Origin: Elmis aenea
Taxonomy: Eukaryota > Arthropoda > Insecta > Coleoptera > Elmidae
Direction of reading: 5' to 3'
Assembly (NCBI GenBank): GCA_947652605.1
Contig: OX393577.1
Coordinates: 30,135,466 to 30,199,465 of the forward strand
Length of the DNA: 64,000 nucleotides
Shown here: positions 1-11,800 of the stretch, piece by piece
How positions within the stretch are numbered: the stretch's first letter is position 1
Layout of the letters: each line of letters starts with the position of its first letter
The notes under the pieces: generated by a model
What the model was told of the DNA's origin: nothing
The model's database searches: none
What the model saw: the letters and a program-made list of their open reading frames with translations, nothing else
Position numbers and translations under genes: made by a program

Positions 1-204
1 TATCGATAGTCTTTAAAAGTGTTCAACAAAGTGTGTGCCAACATTTAATTTTTCAAATAATAACCAATATACAGGGTGTTTAAGTTGAAACGACAATCCA
101 AAATTACATGAAAACGGTAACAGATAAAAAAAATATTTTGATGTAGGATTGTAGTCTATGTTGGGGTCTATAAAAAAAAACCATAACTTTTTTTGATAAA
201 ATTT

Positions 205-770
205 AAAATTACGACATTATTTCAAAAATTCCAAATTTTGAAAATTTTTCTCGAAAACGGCTCCAACGATTTTTTTAAAATTTTAGTATGTCAAAGAGTT
301 TATTTTTTTAAGTATAATGCCGTTTGTCTCAACTATCTTGTTTTTCCAGATTACGAAATATTTTCAAAATTTTGAATTTTTTTTTCGAAAACGGCTGCAA
401 CAATCTTATTCAAATTTTAGTGTGTTGAAGAGTTTATTTTTTTAAGTTATATGCCGTTTGTCTCAACTATTTTGAAATTTAATTTACAACATTATTCAAA
501 ATTTAAAATTTGAAATTTTGAAAATTTTTCTCGAAAACGGCTCCAACAATTTTTTTTAAATTTTATTATATTATAGAGTTTATTTTTCTTAGTGAAATGC
601 CGTTTGTCTCAATTATCTTCATTTTCCAGATTACGAAATATTTTCAAAAATTCAAAATTTTGAATTTTTCTTGAAAATGGCTGCAACAATTTAATTCTTA
701 ATTTTAGTATGTTATAGAGTTTATTTTTCTTAGTGAAATGACGTTTGTCTCAACTCTCTTGATTTTCTGT
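205..770. repeat. Tandem repeat, about four 140-bp units
   Basis: The motif CGAAAACGG (TTGAAAATGG in the last unit) recurs at about 252, 386, 532 and 672, a spacing of 134-146 bp. Each unit also carries a copy of ATGCCGTTTGTCTCAACT. The units are diverged and very AT-rich. A CAGGGTG terminus lies just upstream near 73, so the array may be the inside of an old CAGGGTG-type element whose other end is not visible. No coding capacity is seen. Confidence 0.75.
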
Positions 771-1831
771 GAAAAAAGTTATTAAATTTTAAAAAAGTAA
801 AAATATTTTTTAAGAACGCTGTGTTTGTTCATGTTTTACAAACACGCGCATGAAACGTTATTTTGACAGACGTCATTAACGTCATATTGACACACGTCAT
901 TTACAATAAGGTTAATTGAGCGCCTGGAGTGGCATTTTAAACTTTTTACGCCCACAAATACACAAATATATACATTGATACACACAATATAATATGGCGA
1001 AAGTCATTTGGTGGCCACACCAGTTTTTCTATCTTTTTTTTATTTATAACATTCATGGAAACATTTAGCGAATTATCCACTTGAAATCATTCTTTTGTCT
1101 TTTTAAATAATTACAGCAGCATCTAATTTAATTCAAATTCATAGATTTTTAGTACTAAAAAAAATTTAAAACAGCACTACTATATTTTATATTTTTATTG
1201 TACCACCATAGTTCCATTTAAAAAAATTGACTTTTTGATAAAAAACCGATTCCGCAACCTTCAAAGCCGATTAACATTAAAGTAACCTAAATGTCATTTA
1301 AAAATTACTAAAACGTTTTTTGGACAATTTTTGACATTATGAAATTCAATTTGTGCAGGTCACGGCCTCCTTAATACAAATTAAATTTTATTTCAAAAAT
1401 TATTTGAGGTTATAAAAATTAACCAAAATAGTGCAGTTGTGTCCAAAATCGCTTCCTCTTTCCAAAAATGTAAAAATACACAGGGTGTTCCGTTTAAAAT
1501 AACAAAGTTCGGGTCATTTCCGGCGAAACCGGAAGTGAAACAATTGTGCGCATGTGCTCAAATATCCCGGTTTTTTGCACATATGTGTTTAAAATTTCAT
1601 TTATCTAAAATCAAAACTAAAGAAAAAAAGGGGGTGTCCACACTTCATTTACACCCGGTAGAGGGTTGTAGTGACTTTTAAAAACAATTAAAGTCCTCGA
1701 TTTTTTGATGACAAAAAAAATGTAAACCGGTTTTAACCGTTATTATTTCGGTCCACGAAAAAGAAAAAGAAATTTTTTGGTCACCAGTCTCTTTTTTCAA
1801 CTTTTTTAGCTTCGCGCCCCTTTTAAGGGGG
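771..1831. other. AT-rich intergenic DNA with an element remnant
   Basis: I see no gene here. A short stretch near 865-905 holds three TGACGTCA-like half sites. An isolated CAGGGTG terminus lies near 1482, followed by the palindromic TTTCCGGCGAAACCGGAAGT. Both look like debris of foldback-type elements. Confidence 0.5.
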
Positions 1832-1999
1832 TACACACGTTCAAGTATATTGTGCAATATGTATTGTACAATATATGGCGCAATATCATATCTGTATTAT
1901 TATATCAGTATTATTGCGCAATATTTTTGAAAATAGCACAATATATTGCACAATAATGACGTTACACAAGTATTTTGTGCAATATACTTGTACGTGTGT
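1832..1999. mobile_element. Small MITE with terminal inverted repeats
   Basis: The left end (ACACACGTTCAAGTATATTG) is matched in inverse orientation by the right end (CAATATACTTGTACGTGTGT). The inside is rich in TTGTGCAATAT and its complement. There is no coding potential and no clear target duplication. Confidence 0.6.
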
Positions 2000-2019
2000 T
2001 TGGTCCTTTATATCGAAAC

Positions 2020-2120
2020 GTCGATACATCGCTATGTCGATATATCGCTATGTCGATATATCGCTATGTCGATATATCGATCCGGCGATATATCGATCCG
2101 TCGATATATCGATATTTCGA
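2020..2120. repeat. TCGATA-rich tandem repeat
   Basis: A unit of about 16 bp (TATATCGCTATGTCGA and variants with ATCCGG or ATCCGT) is repeated about six times. Peptide frames across it come only from the repeat. A related TCGATA-rich core occurs in the small hAT-like MITE at 37993-38082. Confidence 0.8.
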
Positions 2121-2688
2121 TATACAGGGTGTCCCAGATTACATTTCCAGCATGGAGATCTCGCTTATTATAAGAGATACAGGTTTGTTTAAATTAGATG
2201 AATTATTCCCAAGGATGAGACGAGCCACAATCAATTTTTAAAAGTACAAAATTCCTCGTGCTTTAGATGTTACAGCAAAACATGAAAATGTTGAATTTCT
2301 TTTTTCTCTCATAACTTTTTTGTCTTAATCATTAGAACAATTTTATTTGTACTTTCTTAAGGTACTTTTTAATGGAGAATGTAACTTTTATTTTAGATTA
2401 TTTTTAACAGCTACCATTTTTGAGATATTACCCCTAACTTCATTTTTTCTTAAGGGCCGCGAAGTTGGCTATGGAATAGTTGAATGTGCTTTTTTTTTCC
2501 TCTTTAAAATGAGATATTACTTGCTGCATTTATTTTTATAAATAAGTCACAAAATCAAGAAAAATTCCTGTGTACCCATCACTTATCAAGCTATCTATGA
2601 AAATAAAAACAAAAAACAACTAATTAAATGTCAAATGACAGTTTGTCTGCGGTAGCATTTATTAGAATTTCACATTATTGTTGTGTAA

Positions 2689-2913
2689 AGGCTCCCCCAG
2701 ACAGACGCGTTATACCGCTCGGTACGATACAATCGGTATGGGGATTACCCTTACAAGATTACCCAAAAAGAATCAAACTTATTTCGGACATACAAATTAA
2801 ACCCGCTTGTCATTGCTAAACAGGTATATCGCGCTCATCATTGGTGTGGGCGCTTCCATATGCCGCAATCTTATTAAGATATCGTACCGTATCGCCTCTG
2901 TCTGGGGGAGCCT
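2689..2913. mobile_element. Harbinger-like MITE, 225 bp, TAA target duplication
   Basis: The terminal inverted repeats are AGGCTCCCCCAGACAGA and TCTGTCTGGGGGAGCCT. TAA flanks both ends (2686-2688 and 2914-2916). The related copy near 56285 reads GTGTAATTCGATAG on the minus strand, which is the uninterrupted site with a single TAA. A 3-bp TWA duplication is typical of PIF/Harbinger. It has no coding capacity. Confidence 0.88.
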
Positions 2914-2944
2914 TAATTCGATAGTCCTTGTAGTAATTGTTATA

Positions 2945-3112
2945 ATGATGGCTACACTTAAAAATAGCAAAAAATTTGACATGTTGAGATGCTACATTCT
3001 TTGCCATAAAAACTGTGTAGAAGCTGAGCGAATATACTTAGAGCTATATCCCGAAAAAAGGCAACGAAGGATGCGTAATCAGTACCAACCATGGTTTTTT
3101 TTTTTAATGTAA
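2945..3112 (+). pseudogene. DUF4817-like N-terminal transposase fragment
   Basis: The frame from ATG 2945 encodes about 55 residues. They include the pattern MLRCYILCHKN-CVEAERIYLELYPEKRQR, which resembles the DUF4817 helix-turn-helix at the start of many insect mariner-like transposases (their usual text being close to 'VF..GE..GN...A..LY.E.YP.R'). The frame stops after a run of T, and no DDE domain follows. It lies inside the CAGGGTG-ended element starting at 2125. A C-terminal fragment of a similar transposase type lies far away at 52558-52815. Assignment is from remembered family patterns, not a search. Confidence 0.55.
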
Positions 3113-4139
3113 AATTAGACAAGTCAGTATTACTTTTTTTTTAAAATCAGCGTTCCATTCTCGTACCTAATACCTTATCAATCGGTTTTTAGGACTTGGC
3201 AAACGATCAAACTCAATTATATGAAAAATATTGTGGCCCTGATGAGAAACCTATATTTAAACGTAAAAATGGTAAATCTACAACTTTCTTATAAAAAAAT
3301 GTCAAAAATGTGTAGGCAAACGACAAAATTATAAGTGTCTTGGTTTTTCTTTCAATTGTTTCAAATTATGACCGCTGTCTACCTTCATAGCCGACTTGAA
3401 AATATTACTTTGCTCTAATAATTAACAATAAAATCGCGATATCTCGGAAAATATCAATTTTAGGTGAAAAACAGCCTTAATGTTTTCGGAAGAAAATTAA
3501 ATTTTCTATAAGACGGTGCAAAAAAATATAGGGTGTTGTATTTAAAAAAAATGAGTTATCGATGTTTAAAGTTTCACAAGTTTGACCAAGCGTAAAAAAC
3601 GCCCTGTATAATATTTTAAAAATGTAGGTGGTGCAAAGTGTTACATAATCTATTGTCAATCTTATCTCCAAGCGAATTTCTTCAGACTTGTCAAAGTTTT
3701 CAAATGTTGAAAATTTTTGAAAATACTGTATTTTCATGAAAATGCAATTTTCACGAGAACGGTTGACTTTAGACCCATATAACTTTTTACATTTTTTTAA
3801 GTAAATTTAATGAGGAATCCAAAAATGTAAAAATATACAGGGTGTTTCATAAGAAACAGTATAACTTTGATATAGCACTCTTTTTTGGAGCACCCTGTAT
3901 ATTTGAAAATATTTTTAAAATGTAGCCCTTATTGACTTACATAATTTAACAGCGACAGAAATTGGAAAATATAAACCGTTTTGCCATAAAACTCCCACGC
4001 GTCCGTCGCCACTCACCCTGTATTAAGTTTTTAAAAATGTTTTTATTGATTAGGTGGAGATTTTTAAAAACATGTTTTACTTTTAAGATTATTTTATGGG
4101 AGACCAAAGTGTTTTTGTTGTTAAATATTTATTTCATAT
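3113..4139. other. Repeat-derived intergenic DNA with CAGGGTG remnants
   Basis: I see no gene. Termini of the CAGGGTG type occur near 3530, 3600, 3838, 3891 and 4013. The pair at 3838-3897 faces inward only 60 bp apart: either a minimal element or abutting ends of two. BEL inserted at the right edge, duplicating CATAT (4135-4139). Confidence 0.55.
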
Positions 4140-4346
4140 TGTATGAATTTACGTTGTGTCTAGCGTACCCCCACTTTATTTTGTATTATAACCTGCCCAC
4201 GAGAAGGGTAGTAGTAGCTAACCAAAACTGCTACAATGCAGATCGACGTGTGATGTATGCCAATGTACAAGCAAGAATAAACATTAAATTTTAAATCAAT
4301 CTTTCATTCAACATATAAAATACAGTCCACTTACAAAAACAATACA
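4140..4346 (+). repeat. BEL 5' LTR
   Basis: It starts TGTATGAATTTACG and ends AATACA. It matches 14780-14986 except for TTACAAAAAC here against TTAAAAAAAC there. It should hold the promoter and polyadenylation signals; an AATAAA (in AAGAATAAACATT) lies near 4275. Confidence 0.95.
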
Positions 4347-4353
4347 TAAAATT

Positions 4354-4370
4354 TGGTCCTTCGAGCCGGA
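4354..4370 (+). promoter_or_regulatory. BEL primer-binding site
   Basis: TGGTCCTTCGAGCCGGA begins 7 bases after the 5' LTR. It starts with TGG and has the sequence expected of the complement of a tRNA 3' end. The tRNA was not identified. Confidence 0.7.
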
Positions 4371-4784
4371 TTCGTTGAAAATACAAGATATTCAGATCGG
4401 CAAGCGGCAAGCATCACAAAAGCAAGAAAGACGGCGACAGCTCAACCCCTCTACAACAAGGCAAAGAGAGACAGAGTAGCATCGTCGCAACATACCACCA
4501 GCAAGTCACCACGTGTTCCGTAACATTCCTAACCTGTTGGTGAGTCGTTCCAATTTTTTTCCTTATACTGCTACAATAAAACACGTAGTATTTTGAAAAT
4601 TTGTTAACATTCATAACAAATCATTTGCAATAAAACAAGTTGCGTTATAGTTCGTTAGTTCATTCAATAGTATGTCATGCACATATTTACCATAAGATTT
4701 TATTGCAATATTAACAATCAAATTAGTTGAAAGCAACGTGATACAGTCGTCGAAGGCGTTCTTCGCCTTATAAACATAAAAATT

Positions 4785-5996
4785 ATGGCAAGCATGAAAG
4801 ATTTAGTACGAAAACGAGACAATATTAAACGTAAAGTAACTTCGTTTAAAACTTATTTAAGCAAATTTATTGACGCAGAGATACCAGCTGCCGATATATC
4901 CATAATAAAATTAAAATTGTCCAATTTCGTGGACACTTTTCAAGAATTTGAGGTTGTACAATCAGAAATCGACTTAAATATTGAAGAGTCAGAGTTGGAA
5001 GCACAATATGTTCAAAGATCAGAATTTGAAGAAGAATATTATTCAACATTAGCTCACGCTAATATGATTGTAGAACCTCAACAAGCTGACGATGATAATA
5101 AATCAATTTGCAATGGTTCAGTTAGTAGTCGATCCGTAAGATCGCAAGATTCGCAAATAGCATCGCAAGCAATGTCGGTCAAACTGCCGGTAATACAGTT
5201 ACCCAAATTTAGCGGTAAATATGAATATTGGTTGGAATTTCGCGATACCTTTTTATCGTTAATTCACTCAAATGATGCAATAACTACAATCCAAAAGTTT
5301 CATTATTTGAGGGCGTGTCTCGAAGGCGCTGCTTTAGATAGCATTCGGTCGATAGAATTTTCGGCGACAGGGTACGATACCGCATGGGAAAGGCTTTGTA
5401 AAAGGTATGATAGTTCTAGAAGCTTAATTCGTAATCATATTAAGTCAATTTTAGCGTTGCCTACGCTATCAAAAGAAAATAGCAAAGACGTTAGAAATTT
5501 CGTTGATAATATTTCAATACATTTAGCGGCATTAAAATCACTAAATCAACTTGTTGATAATTGGAACACTGTCGTATTAGTTATCCTTAGTGAAAAACTC
5601 GATAAGATTACAGCTAAGGATTGGGAAGGTAAAATAGTAAATGAAATTGAAAAGAATATTACTGTTTCGTATTCTCCTACAGTAGAGGATTTTATTAAAT
5701 TTTTGCATTCGAAGGCATCACTTTTAGAACAATTAGAAACAAAAAGGGAGATTAATGAATCAAAACCTCAAAGGGTACACGACAAAAGGTATTCCATGCT
5801 TTCGGTCAATTACGTTTGTTATAACTGTAAGGGAAATCACGCGTTATACACTTGCGAAAAGTTTCTTCAGTTGAATCCGCAATCTCGTCAAGAAAGGGTA
5901 AAAACTTTAGGCTTATGCTTGAATTGTCTGAAATCGAACCATAAAACAAGTGCCTGTCGAGGTAGCTGTTGTCGCAAATGTAATTGTTCACTTTAA
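4785..5996 (+). pseudogene. BEL/Pao gag-like protein (403 aa)
   Basis: This is the nucleocapsid precursor of the BEL element. The N-terminal third is a coiled-coil-like, charged region. Residues about 130-320 form the DUF1759-type gag domain (start PVIQLPKFSGKYEYW, then the ACLEGAA motif). Zinc knuckles follow at about 343-355 (CYNCKGNHALYTC) and 377-400 (CLNCLKSNHKTSACRG, then CRKC). The ATG at 4785 lies well downstream of the primer site. The frame closes just after the knuckles where BEL elements usually read straight into the protease, so a break between gag and pol near 5990-6080 is likely. Such elements normally make a single Gag-Pol polyprotein. Confidence 0.85.
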
Positions 5997-6080
5997 TGCT
6001 TCACTTTAACCAGGCTCCCCAAAGTAAACCAGTCACAAAATCAGAAGAGCAGAATCCTGGGGGAGCAAGGCAAGAAGGCA

Positions 6081-6557
6081 ATGACAACAACAGTTACTAG
6101 TCATGCTTCAATTCGCACTAATTCACTAATTCTGTTATCAACCGCCTGTGTCAAGGTAAGGGCGGCAGACGGAAAATTGCATAATTGTCGAATTTTGCTT
6201 GATTCGGGATCTCAATCAAATTTCATTAGTGAATCATTCGCTCGGAAATTAAACTTGAAACGTAGTTGTACAAATATGTCGTTAGTTGGAATCAATTCTG
6301 TTACAACATCAATTAAACATAAATGTTCCATTAACATTTACTCTAATAATTCATCTTTTAAAAGTGAACTTGAATGTTTCATTCTGCCAACCATTACGAA
6401 CAAATTACCTGCCATTTCATTTGAACCATCACTCATATCCATTCCTCAAGATGTGACATTAGCAGACCCCCATCGTTCTGCGAATCCCAAGATATTGATA
6501 TCCTTATTAGTTCTTCAGTTTTTTGGACCTTGCTTACAGACGGTAATATTAGTTTAG
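6081..6557 (+). pseudogene. BEL aspartic protease region
   Basis: This is the protease part of the BEL polyprotein. The active-site motif LLDSGSQSNFIS lies about 40 residues in, characteristic of the DUF1758/A17-type retropepsin, where DSG replaces DTG. The C-terminal third loses homology after about 6465. There the homologous text moves to the frame of the next segment (…WTLLTDG…), which points to a small indel in or near the C-rich run at about 6463-6470. Confidence 0.8.
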
Positions 6558-8559
6558 GCAAGGGTAAACCCACACTCCAAAATTCGGTCCTTGGTTGGAT
6601 TATATCAGGTCTAGTTCCATTGCAATGCAACATTGTACAGTGCCAATTTGCAGTCACAAATGATGTTGATTCTCAATTAAAATTGTTCTGGGAATTAGAA
6701 GAGCAATCATATAATGTTGAATCCAGTTCAGAAAATAAGCAGCTGGACACATTTTTCGAAACCACATTTTCACGAAATTCTGATGGCAAGTTTATTGTTA
6801 GAATTCCTTTTAAAAATTCAGTTGATAAATTAGGCAAGTCAAAATCGCAGGCAGAAAATCGTCTTATATCACTCGAGAGGAGATTTCATCGTGATCCCCA
6901 ATTTTCCTCGATGTATAAGAATTTCATGGATGAATATCTGTCCTTGGGCCATATGTCCCAAGTCCAAGAGGACAATGAACAAAATCAATTTTTCTTACCA
7001 CACCACGGGGTACTTCGTCATGATAGTTGTTCAACTCGTTTGAGAGTGGTTTTTGACGGTTCAGTCAAATCCACCACTGGAATATCGCTAAATGACACCC
7101 AAATCGTTGGTCCGACAATACAGAGCGATCTTCTCGCTATTACGCTTAGGTTTCGTCAACATCAGTACATTATGTCTGGTGATATAAGGCAAATGTATAG
7201 GCAAGTGCTTGTACACCCAGAACATCGTCGTTATCAAAGAATTATTTGGAGAGACGACCCTTCAAAGGAAATGCAAACGTTCGAATTACACACGGTAACA
7301 TATGGGACTGCTTCGGCTCCTTATCTGGCAATTCGTTGTTTAACACAATTAGCAAAAGAATTTTCTTTAGAATACCCTGACGCATGTCAGATCATAAGTC
7401 GCGATTTTTATGTTGATGATATGTTGACCTGCAATAATGATCCTGAACATCTACTTAAAACTTGCACGGAAGTAGTTTCTATTTTGAAAACAGGGGGGTT
7501 CGAACTTCGAAAGTTGATATCAAATAATCCATCAATATCTACTCTTCTGGCCGAGTCAACTGGTAATTTAGATGTTTTAATGATTGGATCTCATGACAAA
7601 ACAAAAACATTAGGGGTATCTTGGTTGGTAAAAAATGACACATTAATATATCAAACAATTACAATTTCAGACAATGTGGTAACAAAACGGTCCATATTGG
7701 CCACAATAGCGAAAATATTTGACCCTTTGGGCTTGTTGAGTCCTATAATCATTATGACAAAGATATTAATGCAAAAGATTTGGTCAATTGGTTTAGATTG
7801 GGACGAGGAATTACCTGATATTCTATTGCAACAATGGAAACAGATAAGTTCTCAAATCCCACATATATCAAATTTAACTTTTCCTCGATGTGTCTTCATT
7901 AAGGATGCTTGCTCGGTAGAAATGCATGGATTTTGCGATGCATCTAAGACCGCTTATGGTGCATGTATTTTTATTCGCAGCATTGATCAAAGGGGCAAAA
8001 TTGCCGTGCATCTTCTCTGTGCAAAATCGCGCGTCGCTCCAATTAAACCTGTTACAATTCCTCGATTGGAGTTATGTGGAGCATTAATTCTCGCTCAATT
8101 AATGTGTAAGGTTCGAAATTCGTTGATAGGTGAATTTAAATTACTCTATTGGACCGATTCTCAAGTCGTTCTTCATTGGCTTAAGTCCAACTCCAACCTG
8201 TTAAACACATTCGTAGAAAACAGAGTTTTAAAAATACAATCGTTATCAAACATTGACCATTGGTTCTACGTGAACACAAAAAATAATCCTGCTGACATTA
8301 TATCGCGGGGCGCCACACCTTTTCAATTAAATCAATCAATGTGGTTACATGGCCCTAAATTCCTACATGAATACAACGATTCATGGTCAGGAAATATTCC
8401 CGAATCACCAATAGACGAAATTCCAGAAATGAGAAAAAACATTTCATCGTTAGTTTCAATCACGTCCAGTTTATCTTTTCCATTTGAGAGATTTTCAAGG
8501 TTGAACAAGTTGGTTCGTGTCGTGGCATATATATATTTCGATTTAAGGAACGTTGTTTG
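6480..8559 (+). pseudogene. BEL reverse transcriptase and RNase H
   Basis: This frame holds the Pao-type reverse transcriptase. The RT motif LRVVFDGS is followed by SGDIRQMYRQV and the catalytic YVDD at 7409-7420 (FYVDDMLTC). RNase H follows (GFCDASKTAYGA, then WTDSQVVLHWL and NNPADIISRG). It makes cDNA from the element RNA in cytoplasmic virus-like particles. The readable frame begins near 6480 without its own start, as expected of a polyprotein segment. The nested Gypsy element cuts it at 8559; text beyond that point (to 8572) is Gypsy LTR. Joining the two sides over one copy of GTTTG does not keep the reading frame, so a further indel lies close to the junction. Confidence 0.9.
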
Positions 8560-8742
8560 TGTACTGTCTTAGTTAGTTTCCAAGAATAAAACTAACAAGT
8601 ACTTTAACTGATTTATTTAATTATACGATACACACACGTATCTCACAGAACATGGCTGACCTATCGCTACCGGCAGGCGCATGCTACCCTTGCTTGGTGC
8701 CAACCTCAGAACTAACATTCCCATACCAACCAATACACTACA
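8560..8742 (-). repeat. Gypsy 3' LTR (relative to element)
   Basis: It is identical over 183 bp to 13018-13200. Since the element runs on the minus strand, this is its 3' LTR. The adjoining minus-strand polypurine tract (complement of 8743-8753, AAGGAGGGGAA) sits directly against it, as needed for plus-strand priming. Confidence 0.95.
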
Positions 8743-8753
8743 TTCCCCTCCTT
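8743..8753 (-). promoter_or_regulatory. Gypsy polypurine tract
   Basis: On the minus strand this reads AAGGAGGGGAA immediately before the 3' LTR. That is the position and composition of a plus-strand primer. Confidence 0.75.
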
Positions 8754-8811
8754 GCTATTTAAAAAAAACAATACAACAGAAAACTTATACATAATTACAT
8801 TACATTGCTTT

Positions 8812-11800
8812 TCATAAATCTAGCCTACTTGGTTTCTTTCTTGTTCTCGTGGAACGTCTAATATCGGTTCTTTCTTCTTCCATGACATCAGTTCTCACTG
8901 GACTTTGGTATGGTAACGGTTTTTTTTCATCTATCGGAATATCTTCAGGAATGTGTTCCTTTTGAGCTTCCGGAAAATATACAACCATGGGTGGTTGTTT
9001 AGGGACCACTTCCTTTCCTTCATTAGGCATCTCAGATTTCCTCATTTGATCTACATGATACAAACGGACAACTTTATCTTCAAGTCCACGTACCAAATAT
9101 GTCGTTGCACTGACTTTATTTTCTATTGTACCTTTATACCACTTAGTTATATTTGCTTTGGTCACTTTTACTAAAACACCCTGTCCAACATTAAATGATG
9201 TTATTTTAGAACAATCAATTGTCTTTTTCTTTTGCACTTGCCCATATTCAGGTTTAACCATTGATAAATATGTTCTTGGACGCTGTTTTAAAATAATTTC
9301 TGCTGGTGATTTTCCAGTTGCGGTACTCGGTACATTTCTATAGTTAAATAGAACGTTCACTAATGCTAATTTAATGTCAAAAGTCTTATTGTCTTTTTCA
9401 CAATCACGCACCATCTTCTTCAATTTAGATTTAATTATTTGAACTGCTTTCTCGGCAAGTCCGTTTGAAGGCGGGTGATAAGGAGGACTTTTTGTAACTT
9501 TTATTTTATTACGGTTACAAAATTGTATAAATTCATCACTGGAAAACGGCTGTCCATTATCAGACACAATTTCCACAGGTATTCCAAATGTTGCGAAAAC
9601 ACTCCGTAATTTTTCAATTGTAGTCTTTGCATTAGGATGTTTTACACCCCAAGCTTCTATCCACCTTGTGTGACTGTCTATTAGCACTAAAATGTTAACA
9701 TCTGAGAATTTTAAATAGTCAATGTGAACACGTTCAAACACTTTAGTTGTATTCGGCCATGGTGTTAAATTTTTATAACCACCTAAGTTCTGGTTTAGTT
9801 GACACGTCTCACATTTAGCAACTTCTTTCTCAATGTCTTGATCTATTCCGGGCCACCATAAAGTTGACCTAGCTTGCATTTTCATTTTAACTACACCGTC
9901 ATGGTAATGATGCATTAATTCTAACAACTTACTACGTGCTTTTCATGGAATGATCACTCGGTTATACCATAGTAAACAATTTTGACTCACTGAAATCTCT
10001 TCCTTTCTTTTGAAATACGGCATTAAGGTCTCGTCGTCAATTTTTCTTGGCCAACCATTTAAAGTCATCTCTTTCACTTTCACTAGTAAAGCATCTTTGT
10101 TAGTTTCATCAGCAATTTCTTCGCTGCATACCGGTTCTTCTATCCTAAAAACACATTCTTCTTCGTCCAACATCTCCTTTAGAGGTAATCTTGATAACAA
10201 ATCAGCATTTTGAACATCCTTCCGGTATTTTATTTCGTACTGGTACGCTGATAATATTAACGCCCATCTTTGAAGTCTTGCTGCTGCTAAGGTAGGTATG
10301 CTTCTTTTTTCACCAAAAATCTTTTGCACTACTTGCGCATCTGTATAGATAGTAAATTTTTGTCCATATATATATTTATGAAATTTTCTTATCGCAAATA
10401 TAAGAGCTAATGCTTCTCTTTCGTATTGTGAATACTTTCTTTGTGTTGTCGTTAGAGTAGCACTTGCAAAATATATAGGTTTTTCTTTATTATCAATTTG
10501 GTGACATAATACTGCAGCCACACCATATGGTGAAGCATCTGCTACGATGATTATTGGAAGTTCTGTATTATAATGCACTAACACATCATTCTTTTCTATC
10601 ATCATTTTGCTTTTTTGGAATGCCCATTCACACTCTTCACTCCACTTCCATATTTTATTCTTTTCTAGAAGCTCGTTCAGCGGTCTTAGGATTGTTGATG
10701 GCATACATAGAAATTTAGAATAAAAGTTTAGTAATCCTAAAAAGGACTTTAGTTGGGTAACACATTCTGGTCTAGGACATCTTCGTATCGCCTCTAGTTT
10801 TGCTTCCGTTGGATGTATACCTTCTGAATCTATCTTATGACCTAAATATTCCACCGAACTCCTAAAAAATTGTCATTTTTTTAAGTTTACTTTTATATTA
10901 TATTCATTTAGCTTCTCTAAAACTGTTATAAGTCTATTTTTACAGCTATCAAAGTCTTTGCCACATATCAGAATGTCGTCTAAATAACATTTTACACCAC
11001 TTAGACCGACTAATATTTGATCCATGATGTTCTGAAAAATACTCGGTGCACTGGCAACACCGTAAGGTAATCTTTTGTATTTAAACAATCCAATATGAGT
11101 GTTTACCACCATGTACTTCTGTGATTCTTCAGTTAATGCCAATTGTTGGTAAGCATTTTTCAAATCTATTACACAGAATACTTTACCCTCTGACAAACTT
11201 GCGAATAAGTCATCAGGTTTAGGTAGTGGATACATATCCACGTTTAATGCCAAATTCACAGTTGCTTTAAAGTCAACACATAATCGTATTCCTCCTCCAT
11301 TTTTTGGAACAACCACTAATGGCGAAGCCCAGGCAGAATTTCGTACTCTTTCTATTAATTTATTTTCTTCCAACAATTTGAGTTCTGCCTCTACTTCACT
11401 TTGGAGTCGATATAGTACATTGTAAGCTTTCTTAAAAATTGGTATGACATTTTCTTTTATTATTAAGGATGCCTTAAAATCTTTTATCTGATCTTTTCGA
11501 CTTTCATCAAATACTTTTGGATATAAGTTTTGAATTTGCCAAACACTTTTATCTCCTTTATCTACTACTTGTTTGCATAGCGATTCTCTCCAATCTGGTA
11601 ACAAACAATCTAACCAGTTTCTTCCCATTAAACAGTTACTTATTTTATTTTTCACTATGACTAACGGTAATTTTCTTAATCTTCCTTGTCTTTCTACTTC
11701 TACTAGTATCTCCCCTAAAACTTCTAAGTTTTGTCCTGACACTGCTTTTAATTTCATTTCTGACTTAACTAGCTTCAAATTTGAAAATTTCTCAAGGTAT

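Larger units (their letters stand above)
2125..3112 (+). mobile_element. CAGGGTG-type element, left part, carrying a transposase-like start
   Basis: It begins CAGGGTGTCCCAGATT directly after TATA. A second copy lies inverted at about 56160-56859, and the two align for several hundred bases. That copy lacks the MITE at 2689-2913, so it shows the empty site. Near its right side this copy encodes a DUF4817-like helix-turn-helix start (2945-3112). That suggests a mariner-like element whose 5' half is preserved. No matching right terminus is evident. Confidence 0.65.

Noticed and set aside
205..770. Regular spacing considered as a CRISPR-like array
   Set aside because: The host is eukaryotic, units are about 140 bp and repeated along their whole length, with no short repeat plus unique spacer pattern.
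1875..2241. Overlapping open frames over the TCGATA repeat
   Set aside because: All three frames are open because the repeat lacks stops; the peptides are periodic artefacts.
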